A stretch of 25,753 nt of DNA from an uncultured Porticoccus sp. (GCA_950063125.1 CATLZI010000001.1:1-25753), one strand, 5' to 3'. Shown: positions 16,246 to 25,574, counted from the first letter of the stretch. The notes: generated from the sequence alone by a model not told the origin. Program-made: numbers and translations.

Positions 16246-17928
16246 ATGTCTGAGAATCAGCAGCCAATGGATGTGAACGAAGCAGTACGAAAATCGTGGG
16301 AACACTTTGGATTACCCGCAGAGTTGCCGCCCTGTGATTTTCAGTCACTGCTGGATGTGCTGGAGGATGCGGTATCGCACTTTCCGGATAACCCGGCAGC
16401 AACGTCTCTGGGTGGCACGTTAAGCTTTGCTGAGCTGGATACCCTTTCTACCCGGTTTGCCGCGTATTTGCAGCAACACACCCAGCTAAGGCCCGGTGAC
16501 CGTCTGGCCATTCAGATGCCCAGCCTGATCCAGTACCTGGTGGTGGCCTACGGTGCTTTTAAAGCCGGATTGGTGGTGGTGAATATCAACCCAATGTATA
16601 CCGAGGTGGAGCTCGACTATCAACTCAATCACGCCGGGGTGAAGGCCGTGGTGGTGTTTGACCGTTTCCTGGGTATCGTGGAAGCTGTACGCGATCAGAC
16701 ACCGGTGGAAACCGTGTTTGTCACCAGCCCTTTCGATCTTCATCCACCCTTTAAACGTCGGCTGATGAGCGTGGTGCTTAAACTGATGGGTAAAGCGGTG
16801 AAACCCGGCCGTGCAATCCCTTTGCAGCAGGTATTTGCGGAGGCGTCCGATACCGGATATCAACCCGTTGAGCTGAAACTGGATGATATGGCGCTGTTAC
16901 AATACACCGGCGGAACAACCGGTGTTTCCAAGCCCGCCATCATCAGTCATGGCAATATGGTCAATGTCACTCGCCAGGCTTGGGCTTTGCTTGAGATGTC
17001 GGGTCTGGAGCGGGGTAAGGAGCGGATTGTTTCACCATTGCCGCTCTATCATATCTATGCCTTCGCGCTTTCAGTAACCACGGGTGTGTATATCGGGGCC
17101 CACTCCCTGTTGGTGCCAAATCCGAGAGATATCAAGGGGTTTGTCAAGCTGCTGAGGCGCTGGCCCGCCACGCTGTTTTCCGGGTTGAACACCCTGTTTG
17201 TGGCCTTGCTCAAACACCCCGATTTTACCCGCATCGATTTTTCCGGCCTGAAAATTACCCTGTCAGGCGGTTCCGCTCTGGCCAGTGGCACCGGCAAAGC
17301 CTGGCAGGACAAGACAGGCTGCGAGATCAGCGAAGCCTATGGGCTAACCGAGGCTTCGCCGATCGTGTCATTTTCTCCACGGGGTTCAGGCAAGGCCGGC
17401 TCTGTAGGTATTGCCGTTCCTGAGACAGAGTTACGAATTGTCGATGACGAGGGAAAGGCATTAAGTGTTGATGAACACGGCGAACTCTGGGTGCGGGGTC
17501 CGCAGGTGATGTCCGGCTATCTGGATTTCCCTGAAGAGACCGCCAAAACCATTACTGACGACGGTTGGCTGAAAACCGGTGACATCGCATCAGTGGATCG
17601 TGATGGATTTCTCCGCATTCACGACCGCAAAAAAGACATGATCAGTGTGTCGGGTTTTAACGTCTATCCCAATGAGATTGAAAACGTGGTGTCGCATCAC
17701 CCCGACATCAGTTACTGCGCTGTCGTTGGTGTGCCAGACGAACACTCGGGTGAAGCGGTCAAGCTGTATCTGGTTAGTACCAACCCCAAGCTGACGGCGG
17801 ACAATATGCACGATTACTGTGCGAAACAGCTGGCCCGCTATAAATTACCAAAATACATTGAGTTTCGGGATGAGCTGCCGCTCTCCAACGTGGGTAAGGT
17901 TTTGCGTCGAGAGTTGCGTGACAGCTGA
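16246..17928 (+). CDS. Long/medium-chain acyl-CoA ligase (FadD-like)
   Basis: 560 aa (E. coli FadD 561). Adenylate-forming enzyme that activates fatty acids to acyl-CoA through an acyl-AMP. Motifs: P-loop YTGGTTGVSK (220-229), YGLTE (365-369), TGD (444-446), the linker DRKKDMISVSGFNVYPNEIE (460-479), and catalytic Lys551 in NVGKVLRREL. The residue after the P-loop lysine is Pro rather than the common Gly. Acyl chain length cannot be read from sequence. GGGGTGAG lies just before the ATG. It is followed 21 bp later by hrpA on the same strand; the link is probably positional only. It could serve beta-oxidation or uptake of environmental lipids. Confidence 0.92.
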   Translation: MSENQQPMDVNEAVRKSWEHFGLPAELPPCDFQSLLDVLEDAVSHFPDNPAATSLGGTLSFAELDTLSTRFAAYLQQHTQLRPGDRLAIQMPSLIQYLVVAYGAFKAGLVVVNINPMYTEVELDYQLNHAGVKAVVVFDRFLGIVEAVRDQTPVETVFVTSPFDLHPPFKRRLMSVVLKLMGKAVKPGRAIPLQQVFAEASDTGYQPVELKLDDMALLQYTGGTTGVSKPAIISHGNMVNVTRQAWALLEMSGLERGKERIVSPLPLYHIYAFALSVTTGVYIGAHSLLVPNPRDIKGFVKLLRRWPATLFSGLNTLFVALLKHPDFTRIDFSGLKITLSGGSALASGTGKAWQDKTGCEISEAYGLTEASPIVSFSPRGSGKAGSVGIAVPETELRIVDDEGKALSVDEHGELWVRGPQVMSGYLDFPEETAKTITDDGWLKTGDIASVDRDGFLRIHDRKKDMISVSGFNVYPNEIENVVSHHPDISYCAVVGVPDEHSGEAVKLYLVSTNPKLTADNMHDYCAKQLARYKLPKYIEFRDELPLSNVGKVLRRELRDS

Positions 17929-17949
17929 CCGGATGGCACGAATGCAACG

Positions 17950-20900
17950 ATGACGGACGATGTTTCACAATGGCGGGACAGAATTGCGCTGTGCCTCGGG
18001 GCTGATCGTGGGTCGCTGAACCGGCAACTGGACAAGATCGCCCGGCGGGCTGCGCAGGACAAACCTTTTGACCGGGAAATGAGGGCTTTTTTGGCGCGGC
18101 TGGAAAAATCCAGCCAACGCTATCAAGCACGTCGGGCCAGTGTGCCGTCGCTGACATATCCGGACGATCTGCCCATTGCGGCCCGTCGGGAAGACCTTCG
18201 CAAGGCGATTGCCGATCACCAGGTGGTGATTGTGGCTGGGGAAACCGGCTCCGGTAAAACCACCCAGTTACCCAAAATCTGTCTTGAGCTCGGTCGCGGC
18301 GTCGCCGGCATGATCGGCCATACCCAGCCGCGTCGCATTGCGGCCCGGACGGTGGCCAACCGTATCGCTGAGGAGTTGCAGCAACCACTTGGCGAAACGG
18401 TCGGTTATCAGGTTCGTTTCAGTGAGCAGATCGGCGATAACACGCTGGTTAAACTGATGACTGACGGCATTCTGCTCGCCGATATTCAGAATGACCGACT
18501 GCTGCACCGCTACGATACCCTGATTATCGACGAGGCTCATGAACGAAGCCTGAATATCGACTTCCTGCTTGGCTATCTGAAAAATATTCTCCCCCAGCGC
18601 CCCGACCTGAAAGTGGTTATCACTTCTGCGACCATCGATGTAGAGCGCTTCTCGCAACACTTCGATGATGCACCGATTATTGAGGTATCCGGCCGCACCT
18701 ATCCCGTGGACGTTGAATACCGTCCCGCCGAGGAAGACCGGGATCTGTCGCTGCAGGTGCTGGATACGGTAGAAGAGATTCTGACGTTGCCAAAGCGGGG
18801 TGACATCCTGGTGTTCCTCAGCGGCGAGCGCGAGATTCGCGAAACGGCCAATCTGTTGCGCAAGGCGCAACTGCCTCACCTCGAGGTGGTGCCACTCTAT
18901 GCCCGTTTGAGTCTGGCGGAGCAGGGCCGGGTATTTTTGCCCCACAAGGGTGTACGGGTGGTACTGGCCACCAATGTGGCGGAAACCTCCCTGACAGTGC
19001 CCGGCATCCGTTATGTGATTGACCCGGGCACGGCCAGAATCAGTCGCTACAGTTATCGCACCAAGGTACAACGACTGCCAATAGAACCGGTTTCTCAGGC
19101 CAGTGCCAACCAGCGCAAGGGGCGCTGTGGCCGGGTCAGTGAAGGGGTTTGTTTTCGCCTCTACAGCGAAGCGGACTTCAATAACCGTCCGGCCTATACC
19201 GATCCCGAAATTGTCCGCACCAACCTGGCTTCAGTGATTCTACAAATGCTGCAGTTGAAAATTGGTGATATCCGTGACTTTCCGTTTGTCGAGGCCCCGG
19301 ACCAGCGGCTGATCAACGACGGTTTCAGTCTGTTGCAGGAGTTGCATGCAGTTACTCCGCAGGGCGAGTTGACCGAGACAGGGCGGCAACTCTCCCGTAT
19401 TCCGGCCGATCCGAGGTTGGGCAGGATGTTGCTTGCGGCCGGAAAAGAAGGCGCCCTGCGTGAATTGCTGGTTATCGTCTCCGCACTCAGTGTTCAGGAT
19501 CCCCGGGAGCGGCCCGCCGACAAGCAGCAGGCCGCCGACGAAAAACATCGCCAGTGGCAGGATAAACACTCGGATTTCACGGCGCTGTTAAACCTCTGGA
19601 ATACGATGGAAGACCAGCGCCAGGCATTGGGCCGCAACCCGTTTGACAGATATTGCCGACAGCAGTTTGTATCGCCCCTGCGAATCAGGGAATGGCGGGA
19701 TTTGCATCACCAGTTGCACCGTTATTGTCGTGAGCTGAAGTTACCCGAAAACCGTGATCCAGCGGACTATCCGGCGATCCACCGAGCCCTGTTAACCGGT
19801 TTGCTGGGGCAAGTGGGATTCCGCCACGATGAACGGGAATTTCTCGGCCCGCGCAATCGCAAGTTCCATGTTTTTCCCGCCTCTGGACTGTTTAAAAAAC
19901 CGCCCAAGTGGCTAATGGCAGCAGAAATTATTGAGACGTCAAAACTGTACAGTCATGTCAACGCCGCGATTGAACCTGAATGGCTGCAGGAGCTGGCGGC
20001 ACATCTGGTCAAGAAAAGTTATAGCGAACCTCATTACAGTGCCCGGCGAGGGCAGGTGATGGCTTTTGAGCAACAGACGTTGTATGGACTGCCGATTCTC
20101 ACGAGAAAACCCTGTAACTACAGTGCGATTGATCCATCCGTGTGTCGCGACATCTTCATTCGTGCCGCACTGGTGGAGGGCGAGTATCGGGGTAAGGGTG
20201 CATTTTTCGACCACAATCAAGCAATGCAGGAAAATCTCGAGGATATGGAATCGCGAATCCGTCGTCGCGATGTGCTGGTGGATGATGAGGTGATGTACCA
20301 GTTTTATCAGGAGCGCTTGCCCCTCCATATTGTTAATCTGAAAGGCTTTGAAAAATGGCGCACCGAGGCAGAAAAAAAGGACCCCAAGCTGTTGTGGATG
20401 GACGAGTCCCTATTGATCCAGCGGGAGCTTGATGAAGACCTTGAGACCCAATACCCGGATCATCTGGAGTGGCAGGGCACAGCCTATCCACTGAGTTACC
20501 ATTTCGAGCCGGGGCATCCCGAAGACGGGGTGAGTATGACGGTTCCTGTCAGTATCCTCCACCAGTTGCCAAACTACCGTTTTGAGTGGTTGGTGCCGGG
20601 TATGCTGAGGGATAAGTGTATTGCTTTAATCAAGGGGTTGCCGAAATCACTGCGTCGTCATTTCGTGCCGGTTCCCGGTTTTGTGGACAAGGCGCTGGCG
20701 GGCCTGAAGGCGGATGATTTACCTCTTGCCGAGTCCCTTGGACATCAGTTGAAAAGGCTCTCCGGTGTGACAGTTGCCGATGGGCAGTGGCAGCAGGTTG
20801 AGCTGGAGCCCATTTATTCCATTAATATCCGCCTGACCGATGAGCAGGGCGAGCTGTTGGCGATGGGTCGGAATCTGAACGAACTCAAAGCGACCTACCG

Positions 20901-21828
20901 GGGGCGGGTCTCCCAAACGATCAATGAATCCTCAGTCGACAGCATCGAGAAAAAAGACCTTTCCGGTTGGACATTTGATGAGTTGCCGGAGGTGTTCACT
21001 GTCCGGCAGCAGGGGTTGGCTATTCGCACCTATCCGGCGCTGGTTTGTGACGGAAACTGGGTGGATTTGAAGTTACTGGATAATCCGGCAAGAGCCGCCA
21101 ATGAAACGGTCAGGGGGTTGCTGAAGCTCTATCAGTTGAGCTATCCGCAGGGGGTGAAATACCTGCGAAAAACCTTGCTGAAGGGCTGTGATTTGTCGTT
21201 GAAAGCCGCCCATTTCCTGAGTCGAGAGCAGCTGCTCGGCTCGCTGATAGACGCAGCCTATTACCGTTCGTTGATCGAGGGCAACGCTGTACCGCGAAAC
21301 CGTCAAGCCTTTGAGCAGCAACTTCTGGAGGGCAGGGCGGAGATTGCCGGTGCCGCCCTGCAGCTCGAGCAACTGTTACTCAGTTGCTTACCTTTGCGGG
21401 CTGATATTTATCGAGCCATCAAAAAACTTGGCCTCGTTGCATTACATGCCGCAACAGATATCAATCGGCAGGTTGACGGTCTGTTCTGCGACGATTTTTT
21501 GCTGGATGTGCCCACGGAGTGGTTGCAGCACTACCCGCGTTATTTAAAGGCAATCCTGGCTCGACTGGAAAAACTGCCGGGCCAGCCGGAGAAAGACCGA
21601 CAGTCTGTGCAACAGCTTGTAAAACTGGAAAATCGTCTGTATCCCTGCTTCAGTAAATGGGACGATCTCGCCAGCGACGTTCGCGAGGAGGTGTGGCAGC
21701 ACTACTTTATGTTGCAGGAATACCGTGTTTCACTATTTGCTCAGCAACTGGGTACGCGTATGCCTGTTTCAGAGAAACGGATAACTGCCCACTGGTTCGA
21801 GTTGGAGCCAATGTTGGCAGGAACCTGA
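17950..21828 (+). CDS. hrpA: ATP-dependent RNA helicase HrpA (DEAH-box)
   Basis: 1292 aa, close to E. coli HrpA (1300). Helicase core: Walker A GETGSGKT (97-104), TQPRRIAARTVANR (125-138), DEAH (194-197), SAT (226-228), NVAETSLTVPG (342-352) and motif VI QRKGRCGR (388-395). Ratchet and OB-like domains follow, then a long C-terminal region (DUF3418-type, about 700-1280) typical of bacterial HrpA. HrpA helps to split collided ribosomes and processes some mRNAs. The start ATG has a weak ribosome site; the N-terminal segment ending in SLTYPDDLPIAARREDLRKAI lines up with other HrpA proteins. It is downstream of and close to the acyl-CoA ligase gene. Confidence 0.97.
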   Translation: MTDDVSQWRDRIALCLGADRGSLNRQLDKIARRAAQDKPFDREMRAFLARLEKSSQRYQARRASVPSLTYPDDLPIAARREDLRKAIADHQVVIVAGETGSGKTTQLPKICLELGRGVAGMIGHTQPRRIAARTVANRIAEELQQPLGETVGYQVRFSEQIGDNTLVKLMTDGILLADIQNDRLLHRYDTLIIDEAHERSLNIDFLLGYLKNILPQRPDLKVVITSATIDVERFSQHFDDAPIIEVSGRTYPVDVEYRPAEEDRDLSLQVLDTVEEILTLPKRGDILVFLSGEREIRETANLLRKAQLPHLEVVPLYARLSLAEQGRVFLPHKGVRVVLATNVAETSLTVPGIRYVIDPGTARISRYSYRTKVQRLPIEPVSQASANQRKGRCGRVSEGVCFRLYSEADFNNRPAYTDPEIVRTNLASVILQMLQLKIGDIRDFPFVEAPDQRLINDGFSLLQELHAVTPQGELTETGRQLSRIPADPRLGRMLLAAGKEGALRELLVIVSALSVQDPRERPADKQQAADEKHRQWQDKHSDFTALLNLWNTMEDQRQALGRNPFDRYCRQQFVSPLRIREWRDLHHQLHRYCRELKLPENRDPADYPAIHRALLTGLLGQVGFRHDEREFLGPRNRKFHVFPASGLFKKPPKWLMAAEIIETSKLYSHVNAAIEPEWLQELAAHLVKKSYSEPHYSARRGQVMAFEQQTLYGLPILTRKPCNYSAIDPSVCRDIFIRAALVEGEYRGKGAFFDHNQAMQENLEDMESRIRRRDVLVDDEVMYQFYQERLPLHIVNLKGFEKWRTEAEKKDPKLLWMDESLLIQRELDEDLETQYPDHLEWQGTAYPLSYHFEPGHPEDGVSMTVPVSILHQLPNYRFEWLVPGMLRDKCIALIKGLPKSLRRHFVPVPGFVDKALAGLKADDLPLAESLGHQLKRLSGVTVADGQWQQVELEPIYSINIRLTDEQGELLAMGRNLNELKATYRGRVSQTINESSVDSIEKKDLSGWTFDELPEVFTVRQQGLAIRTYPALVCDGNWVDLKLLDNPARAANETVRGLLKLYQLSYPQGVKYLRKTLLKGCDLSLKAAHFLSREQLLGSLIDAAYYRSLIEGNAVPRNRQAFEQQLLEGRAEIAGAALQLEQLLLSCLPLRADIYRAIKKLGLVALHAATDINRQVDGLFCDDFLLDVPTEWLQHYPRYLKAILARLEKLPGQPEKDRQSVQQLVKLENRLYPCFSKWDDLASDVREEVWQHYFMLQEYRVSLFAQQLGTRMPVSEKRITAHWFELEPMLAGT

Positions 21829-21872
21829 TTTAGTGTGGTTTTTTGAATAATCCTGTATTAAAAATGGATCGG

Positions 21873-21900
21873 GAAACTTATTCTGTGACGTTCAGTCTGA
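21873..21900 (+). promoter_or_regulatory. Candidate ECF sigma factor promoter for the hvf cluster
   Basis: GAAACTT (21873-21879), a 16-bp spacer, then TCTGA (21896-21900). This resembles RpoE-type ECF promoters (GGAACTT, 16 bp, TCTGA), differing at one base of the -35. It would give a leader of about 55 nt before hvfA. DUF692 clusters in other proteobacteria are often under ECF sigma control, which supports the reading, but no sigma or anti-sigma gene is in the window. Confidence 0.4.
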
Positions 21901-21962
21901 CTTTAGAGCCTTTCGTTTACGGTCGTATTCTTTCGGCCAACTAACCTAAATGGAGATTAATG

Positions 21963-22256
21963 ATGAGCAAGCGTAACTTGAATCCACTGGCAGCGGCAGT
22001 TGGCGCCGCATTTATGGCGTCTGTTGCCATTTCCCCAATGGCATCTGCCACCGAGAATCCCTTTCAGGCCACTGAGCTGGGTGCAGGCTATAAGTTGGCC
22101 GGTAACCATGGCGAAGGCAAATGTGGTGAAGGGAAATGCGGTGAAGGTGAAAAGGGAGATAAAGAAGGTAAATGCGGTGAAGGTAAATGTGGTGAGGGCG
22201 ATAAAGGCGATAAAGAAGGGAAGTGCGGTGAAGGCAAGTGTGGTGGCCAAGGCTAA
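21963..22256 (+). CDS. hvfA: HvfA-type RiPP metallophore precursor with EGKCG repeats
   Basis: 97 aa exported precursor. Residues 1-29 form a Sec-type signal (SKRNLNPLAAAVGAAFMASVA, cleavage likely after MASA); 30-50 are a short spacer; 51-97 are low-complexity repeats with six EGKCG motifs starting at 51, 56, 68, 73, 85 and 90 (cysteines 54, 59, 71, 76, 88, 93). In related HvfA proteins the EGKCG cysteines are converted by the MNIO enzyme HvfB with HvfC into thioamide-bearing heterocycles that bind copper. The two enzyme genes follow directly. ATG codons occur at 21960 and 21963; GGAG (21952-21955) is 4 nt from the first and 7 nt from the second, so the second is preferred. Function here is by family analogy. 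Confidence 0.92.
   Translation: MSKRNLNPLAAAVGAAFMASVAISPMASATENPFQATELGAGYKLAGNHGEGKCGEGKCGEGEKGDKEGKCGEGKCGEGDKGDKEGKCGEGKCGGQG
22113..22253 (+). repeat. Three 51-bp coding repeats in hvfA
   Basis: Copies at 22113-22163, 22164-22214 and 22215-22253 (last truncated) each encode a pair of EGKCG motifs, followed by EGEKGDK, EGDKGDK and GQG. Copies differ mostly at synonymous positions (TGT/TGC, AAA/AAG, GGC/GGT/GGG), indicating old duplications kept under protein-level selection rather than a fresh expansion. Confidence 0.9.
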
Positions 22257-22276
22257 GTTGAGTAGCCTGTACGACC

Positions 22277-23137
22277 ATGTCTGATCGCCAATACCCCGTT
22301 CAGGGAGCAGGGCTTGGATTGCGGCGAACGCTGATGGGTTCGCTGTGGTCTCAAGAGCCCGAGGGTATCAGTTTTATGGAAGTGGCCCCGGAAAACTGGA
22401 TCGGAGTGGGGGGGCGTCTTGGTCATCAGTTCCGCGCTTTTACGGAACGTTACCCTTTTGTTTGTCATGGTCTCTCTCTGTCAATCGGTTCCCCCGCGCA
22501 GCTGGATTTTGAGCTGTTGTCGAGAGTTAAAGCCTTTCTAGATCAACATCAGGTGCGTTACTACACTGAACATTTGAGTTATTGCAGTGATCACGGGCAT
22601 CTCTATGACCTGATGCCCATTCCCTTCACTGAGTCGGCTGTTCACTACGTGTCTGGAAGAATTCGTCAGGTTCAGGATTTTCTCGGTCGGCGTATCGCAG
22701 TGGAGAACGTCTCCTACTATGCGGCGCCCCAACAGGAAATGTCTGAAATTGACTTTATCAATGCGGTGATCGCAGAGGCCGACTGCGATCTGTTGCTGGA
22801 TGTGAACAACATCTACGTGAACAGTATCAATCATCGCTACAACGCAGAGGAGTTCCTCGCGCAATTGCCCGGGGAGCGGGTGGTCTATGCCCATATTGCC
22901 GGCCACTACAAAGAGGCGGACGATCTGCGAGTCGATACCCACGGCGCGGATGTTATTGACCCTGTATGGCATCTCCTCGATGTGGCCTATCAACAGTTTG
23001 GCATTGTGCCAACCCTGCTGGAACGGGACTTCAACATACCACCCGTGCCTGTCTTGCTGGAGGAGGTGGCGCGTATCCGACAGTCGCAGCAGTCAGCCCT
23101 GCAGACCGGGGAGCGTGGAAGAGTAGCCAATGTCTGA
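22277..23137 (+). CDS. hvfB: MNIO (DUF692) enzyme HvfB, RiPP-modifying multinuclear iron oxidase
   Basis: 286 aa TIM-barrel enzyme of the MNIO/DUF692 family. Likely iron ligands are in the conserved blocks: His64 (CHGLSLSIG), EHLSY (98-102), Glu143 (ENVSYY), Asp175 and Asn177 ([12 protein letters not shown], with His186), His206 and His210 (HIAGH), Asp220 and His222 (VDTHG), and Glu249 (LLERD). Such enzymes use two or three irons and oxygen to remodel cysteines of a precursor peptide, here presumably the six EGKCG cysteines of HvfA. The gene starts 20 bp after hvfA with a weak ribosome site and overlaps hvfC by 8 bp. Modification must precede export, so it acts in the cytoplasm. Confidence 0.93.
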   Translation: MSDRQYPVQGAGLGLRRTLMGSLWSQEPEGISFMEVAPENWIGVGGRLGHQFRAFTERYPFVCHGLSLSIGSPAQLDFELLSRVKAFLDQHQVRYYTEHLSYCSDHGHLYDLMPIPFTESAVHYVSGRIRQVQDFLGRRIAVENVSYYAAPQQEMSEIDFINAVIAEADCDLLLDVNNIYVNSINHRYNAEEFLAQLPGERVVYAHIAGHYKEADDLRVDTHGADVIDPVWHLLDVAYQQFGIVPTLLERDFNIPPVPVLLEEVARIRQSQQSALQTGERGRVANV

Positions 23138-23903
23138 ATCATCCCTCGAATCATCAACCCTGCCGATGTTTCAGCAAACCCAATATGCATTTGCTGCACA
23201 CCTGCGGGACCCGGATGCTAACCCAGCTCCCCCGGATATTGAAGACCGGCGTATGAAGATCTATCGGGAGCTGGTTTACAACAACATAGAATCGTTCATT
23301 GCAACCGGTTTCCCCGTGTTGAGGCAGTTGATCGCTGACCAGCAGTGGCATGCCCTGGTTCGCGACTTTGTCAGCCGGCATTGTAGCCATTCACCTTATT
23401 TTCTGGAGATCAGTCAGGAGTTTCTCAAGTACCTTCAGGAAGAGCGCCAGCCACTGGTAACGGATCCTCCATTTCTGCTGGAACTGGCCCATTATGAATG
23501 GGTAGAACTGGCACTTGATGTCGCCGAAGGCGATCTACCGGAGTTGCCCTATGTTCCTGTTGACGTGATGGCTGAGTCGCTGCAGGTTTCGCCACTGGCG
23601 TGGCGGCTATCCTATGAATATCCGGTTCATTTGATTGGACAGGAATACCAGCCAGCAGAACCGCCCGAGCAGCCGACATTTCTGGTGGTGTATCGTAACC
23701 GGGAACACAGCGTGAAGTTTCTTGAGAGCAACGCGGTGACAATTCGGCTGTTGCAGTTGCTGGAGGCACGTCATTGCACCGGCCTGGATGCGCTGCAAGC
23801 TATTGCCACGGAGTTGGGGCATGACAACCCCGACGCCGTTATCGCTCACGGTGCGCAATTGCTTGAGCGGCTTTATCAACTGGATATTTTGATTTCACCA
23901 TGA
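23130..23903 (+). CDS. hvfC: HvfC partner protein (DUF2063), RiPP recognition subunit
   Basis: 257 aa. The N-terminal helical DUF2063 domain (about 12-105) contains the family pattern [29 protein letters not shown]; a second, more beta-rich domain (about 125-250) follows. In characterised MNIO systems this partner binds the precursor and delivers it to the oxidase. The ATG lies inside the end of hvfB (8-bp overlap) with GGAAGAG 7 nt upstream, so stoichiometric coupled translation is likely. No DoxX-type fourth gene (hvfD) follows; the next gene is convergent. An inverted repeat GGAAGTG/CACTTCC (23911-23949) after the stop might be a weak terminator. Confidence 0.92.
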   Translation: MSESSLESSTLPMFQQTQYAFAAHLRDPDANPAPPDIEDRRMKIYRELVYNNIESFIATGFPVLRQLIADQQWHALVRDFVSRHCSHSPYFLEISQEFLKYLQEERQPLVTDPPFLLELAHYEWVELALDVAEGDLPELPYVPVDVMAESLQVSPLAWRLSYEYPVHLIGQEYQPAEPPEQPTFLVVYRNREHSVKFLESNAVTIRLLQLLEARHCTGLDALQAIATELGHDNPDAVIAHGAQLLERLYQLDILISP

Positions 23904-24005
23904 CTACAGAGGAAGTGGCTAATGACGGCTATCAAGTTAAGTCACTTCCCCCGTATTTAAAAACTCCATGCCATGCTGTTGAAAATTTGTGATTTAAAGT
24001 TCTTG

Positions 24006-25574
24006 TCAAAGGTTTTGATAGGCTTGAATGGATTTTTTCAAAACTGCCATTGCTTCTATATGGTCTCCAAAGCCTTGGCTTTCCATGTCGCCGTTTGGCC
24101 CCTTATAACTCTCGAACCAAATCCTGATGATATCCAATACTCCGGGAAATTGGCTATTCAATTGCGAGATGGACTCAACACCGGAGAATGGGCTGTCTTC
24201 TGAGATAACAGCAATCAGCTTGTCATCTTGCTCACCACCATCAAGCATTTTTAGCACAGCAATTAAGCGAACTGAGATAACCTCGCCGCGCGGAATTGAT
24301 TGCCCCAGAACCAAAACATCAAGAGGGTCACCATCTCCACCCAATTCTTTAGGCATTGCAGTGCTAGGGATGGTGCCGTAATTACCTGGATAGCCCAAGT
24401 AATTAACAATACGAGGTTTGTCGTTTTTGAGTTCCCAAATAATTTGATGCGTATTGTGCCTATTCAGTTCCCATTTTGCCGATGTGCCTGTGGGTATTTC
24501 GATCAACGCATTGACTTCATTCGAGATGTTCATAGCTGGTATCTTCATCAAATCAGTAGTAGAAAAAAGGGTCGTCTGATCTCTAAAGATAAGATTAACG
24601 CTATGATTTACAGCTTTATCAAAGCTAAGCCCCTTGCCTGAGGCCTGCTTTTTGTAGAGAAGCATATAATCCAGTTTTTTGCCTTTTCTCGCGAGCTTCT
24701 CAAATTCCTTTTTATCAAAACCATCGTACTGCCCCATTTGCTTTGCGGATTTTCCGATACCTCCGATATTGTTACTATCAATGGACAAAATCAGCTCACT
24801 CACATCTTTAACGGCTTTTTGATAACCCTTCATTGAGTTCAAATCATATTTATTGAGATTGATTTTATCGTGGATTTCTTTACCCCAGTAAAATTCCACA
24901 AAGTTAATCGCTGGCTTGGGTTTTTCCCAGGCAATTTTTCTAGAGAAATACATTAATGCACGATAAACGTTGTTATGAAAGTTCTCCAAGCCCAGTGATT
25001 CGGGCAGTGTTCTATGTGCAATTTTTTTAAATTTTTCATCGTAAAGCCAAAGATTATTTGCCGCTTCCATTTTTAGCCAGAAATCTTCCATTGTGGGAGT
25101 ATCACGATAGTCGTCGGCAACAACAACATTGACTTCGAAGTCGGCTCCACCATCCTCCATATGCCAAAATACGTTAAATGTGTGATGTCCGTCCGTTAAA
25201 TACAATTGATGGTCAGGGCCAATAACCACAGTTTTCATATCCATTTTGTGAGTCCCAATGGGGTCAGTGCATTCAAATGAACTGGCAACAGAGGCTGTGG
25301 ACTTGGCTGAAACAGTAACGATTGACTTTTGGCCATTAGTTTCACAGATTTCATCAAATTTCTTTTCTCTGTCATGTTGATAACGACCAAACTTGTAAAA
25401 AATCTGATCGTAACCGACAGCTGCTTGTGTTGGCCTTAGCTGATGAAGGTGTACTGCGATCACATCACCTCTATTAATGCTATGGTTTTTCGGCAATTCT
25501 GCAGCCAACATGCTGCTGAATAGCCAACCCCCAGCAGTTATTGTTAATGCTAGAAAGCGCGACTTTATCTTCAT
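24006..25574 (-). CDS. Exported fusion: ParB-like (ParBc_2) domain plus family I inorganic pyrophosphatase
   Basis: 522 aa. A signal peptide (1-25, cleavage near LAA/ELP) is followed by a ParB-like nuclease-type domain with LHQLRPTQAAVGYDQI (43-58) and LYLTDGHHTF (124-133), a helical middle region (160-330), and a complete family I pyrophosphatase (about 335-522). By alignment with E. coli PPase the active site is intact: Glu359, Lys367, Glu369, Arg388, Tyr395, Tyr399, Asp414, Asp416, Asp419, Asp445, Asp450, Lys452, Tyr490 and Lys491. It should hydrolyse pyrophosphate outside the cytoplasm, unusual for this family. GGAG lies 8 nt before the ATG. The gene is visibly AT-richer than its neighbours, suggesting transfer. 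Confidence 0.88.
   Translation of the reverse strand: MKIKSRFLALTITAGGWLFSSMLAAELPKNHSINRGDVIAVHLHQLRPTQAAVGYDQIFYKFGRYQHDREKKFDEICETNGQKSIVTVSAKSTASVASSFECTDPIGTHKMDMKTVVIGPDHQLYLTDGHHTFNVFWHMEDGGADFEVNVVVADDYRDTPTMEDFWLKMEAANNLWLYDEKFKKIAHRTLPESLGLENFHNNVYRALMYFSRKIAWEKPKPAINFVEFYWGKEIHDKINLNKYDLNSMKGYQKAVKDVSELILSIDSNNIGGIGKSAKQMGQYDGFDKKEFEKLARKGKKLDYMLLYKKQASGKGLSFDKAVNHSVNLIFRDQTTLFSTTDLMKIPAMNISNEVNALIEIPTGTSAKWELNRHNTHQIIWELKNDKPRIVNYLGYPGNYGTIPSTAMPKELGGDGDPLDVLVLGQSIPRGEVISVRLIAVLKMLDGGEQDDKLIAVISEDSPFSGVESISQLNSQFPGVLDIIRIWFESYKGPNGDMESQGFGDHIEAMAVLKKSIQAYQNL

Noticed and set aside
17774..18388. Minus-strand open frame over the ligase/hrpA junction
   Set aside because: It overlaps the conserved ends of two solid genes and is Pro/Arg/Ser-rich, typical of a shadow frame in GC-rich DNA.
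22113..22253. Regular repeats that might be a CRISPR array
   Set aside because: The units are contiguous, in frame, lack unique spacers and encode the EGKCG core of hvfA.
22000..22284. Alternative frames (both strands) over hvfA
   Set aside because: They are by-products of the repeat; the chosen frame has a signal peptide, a ribosome site and the family motif.
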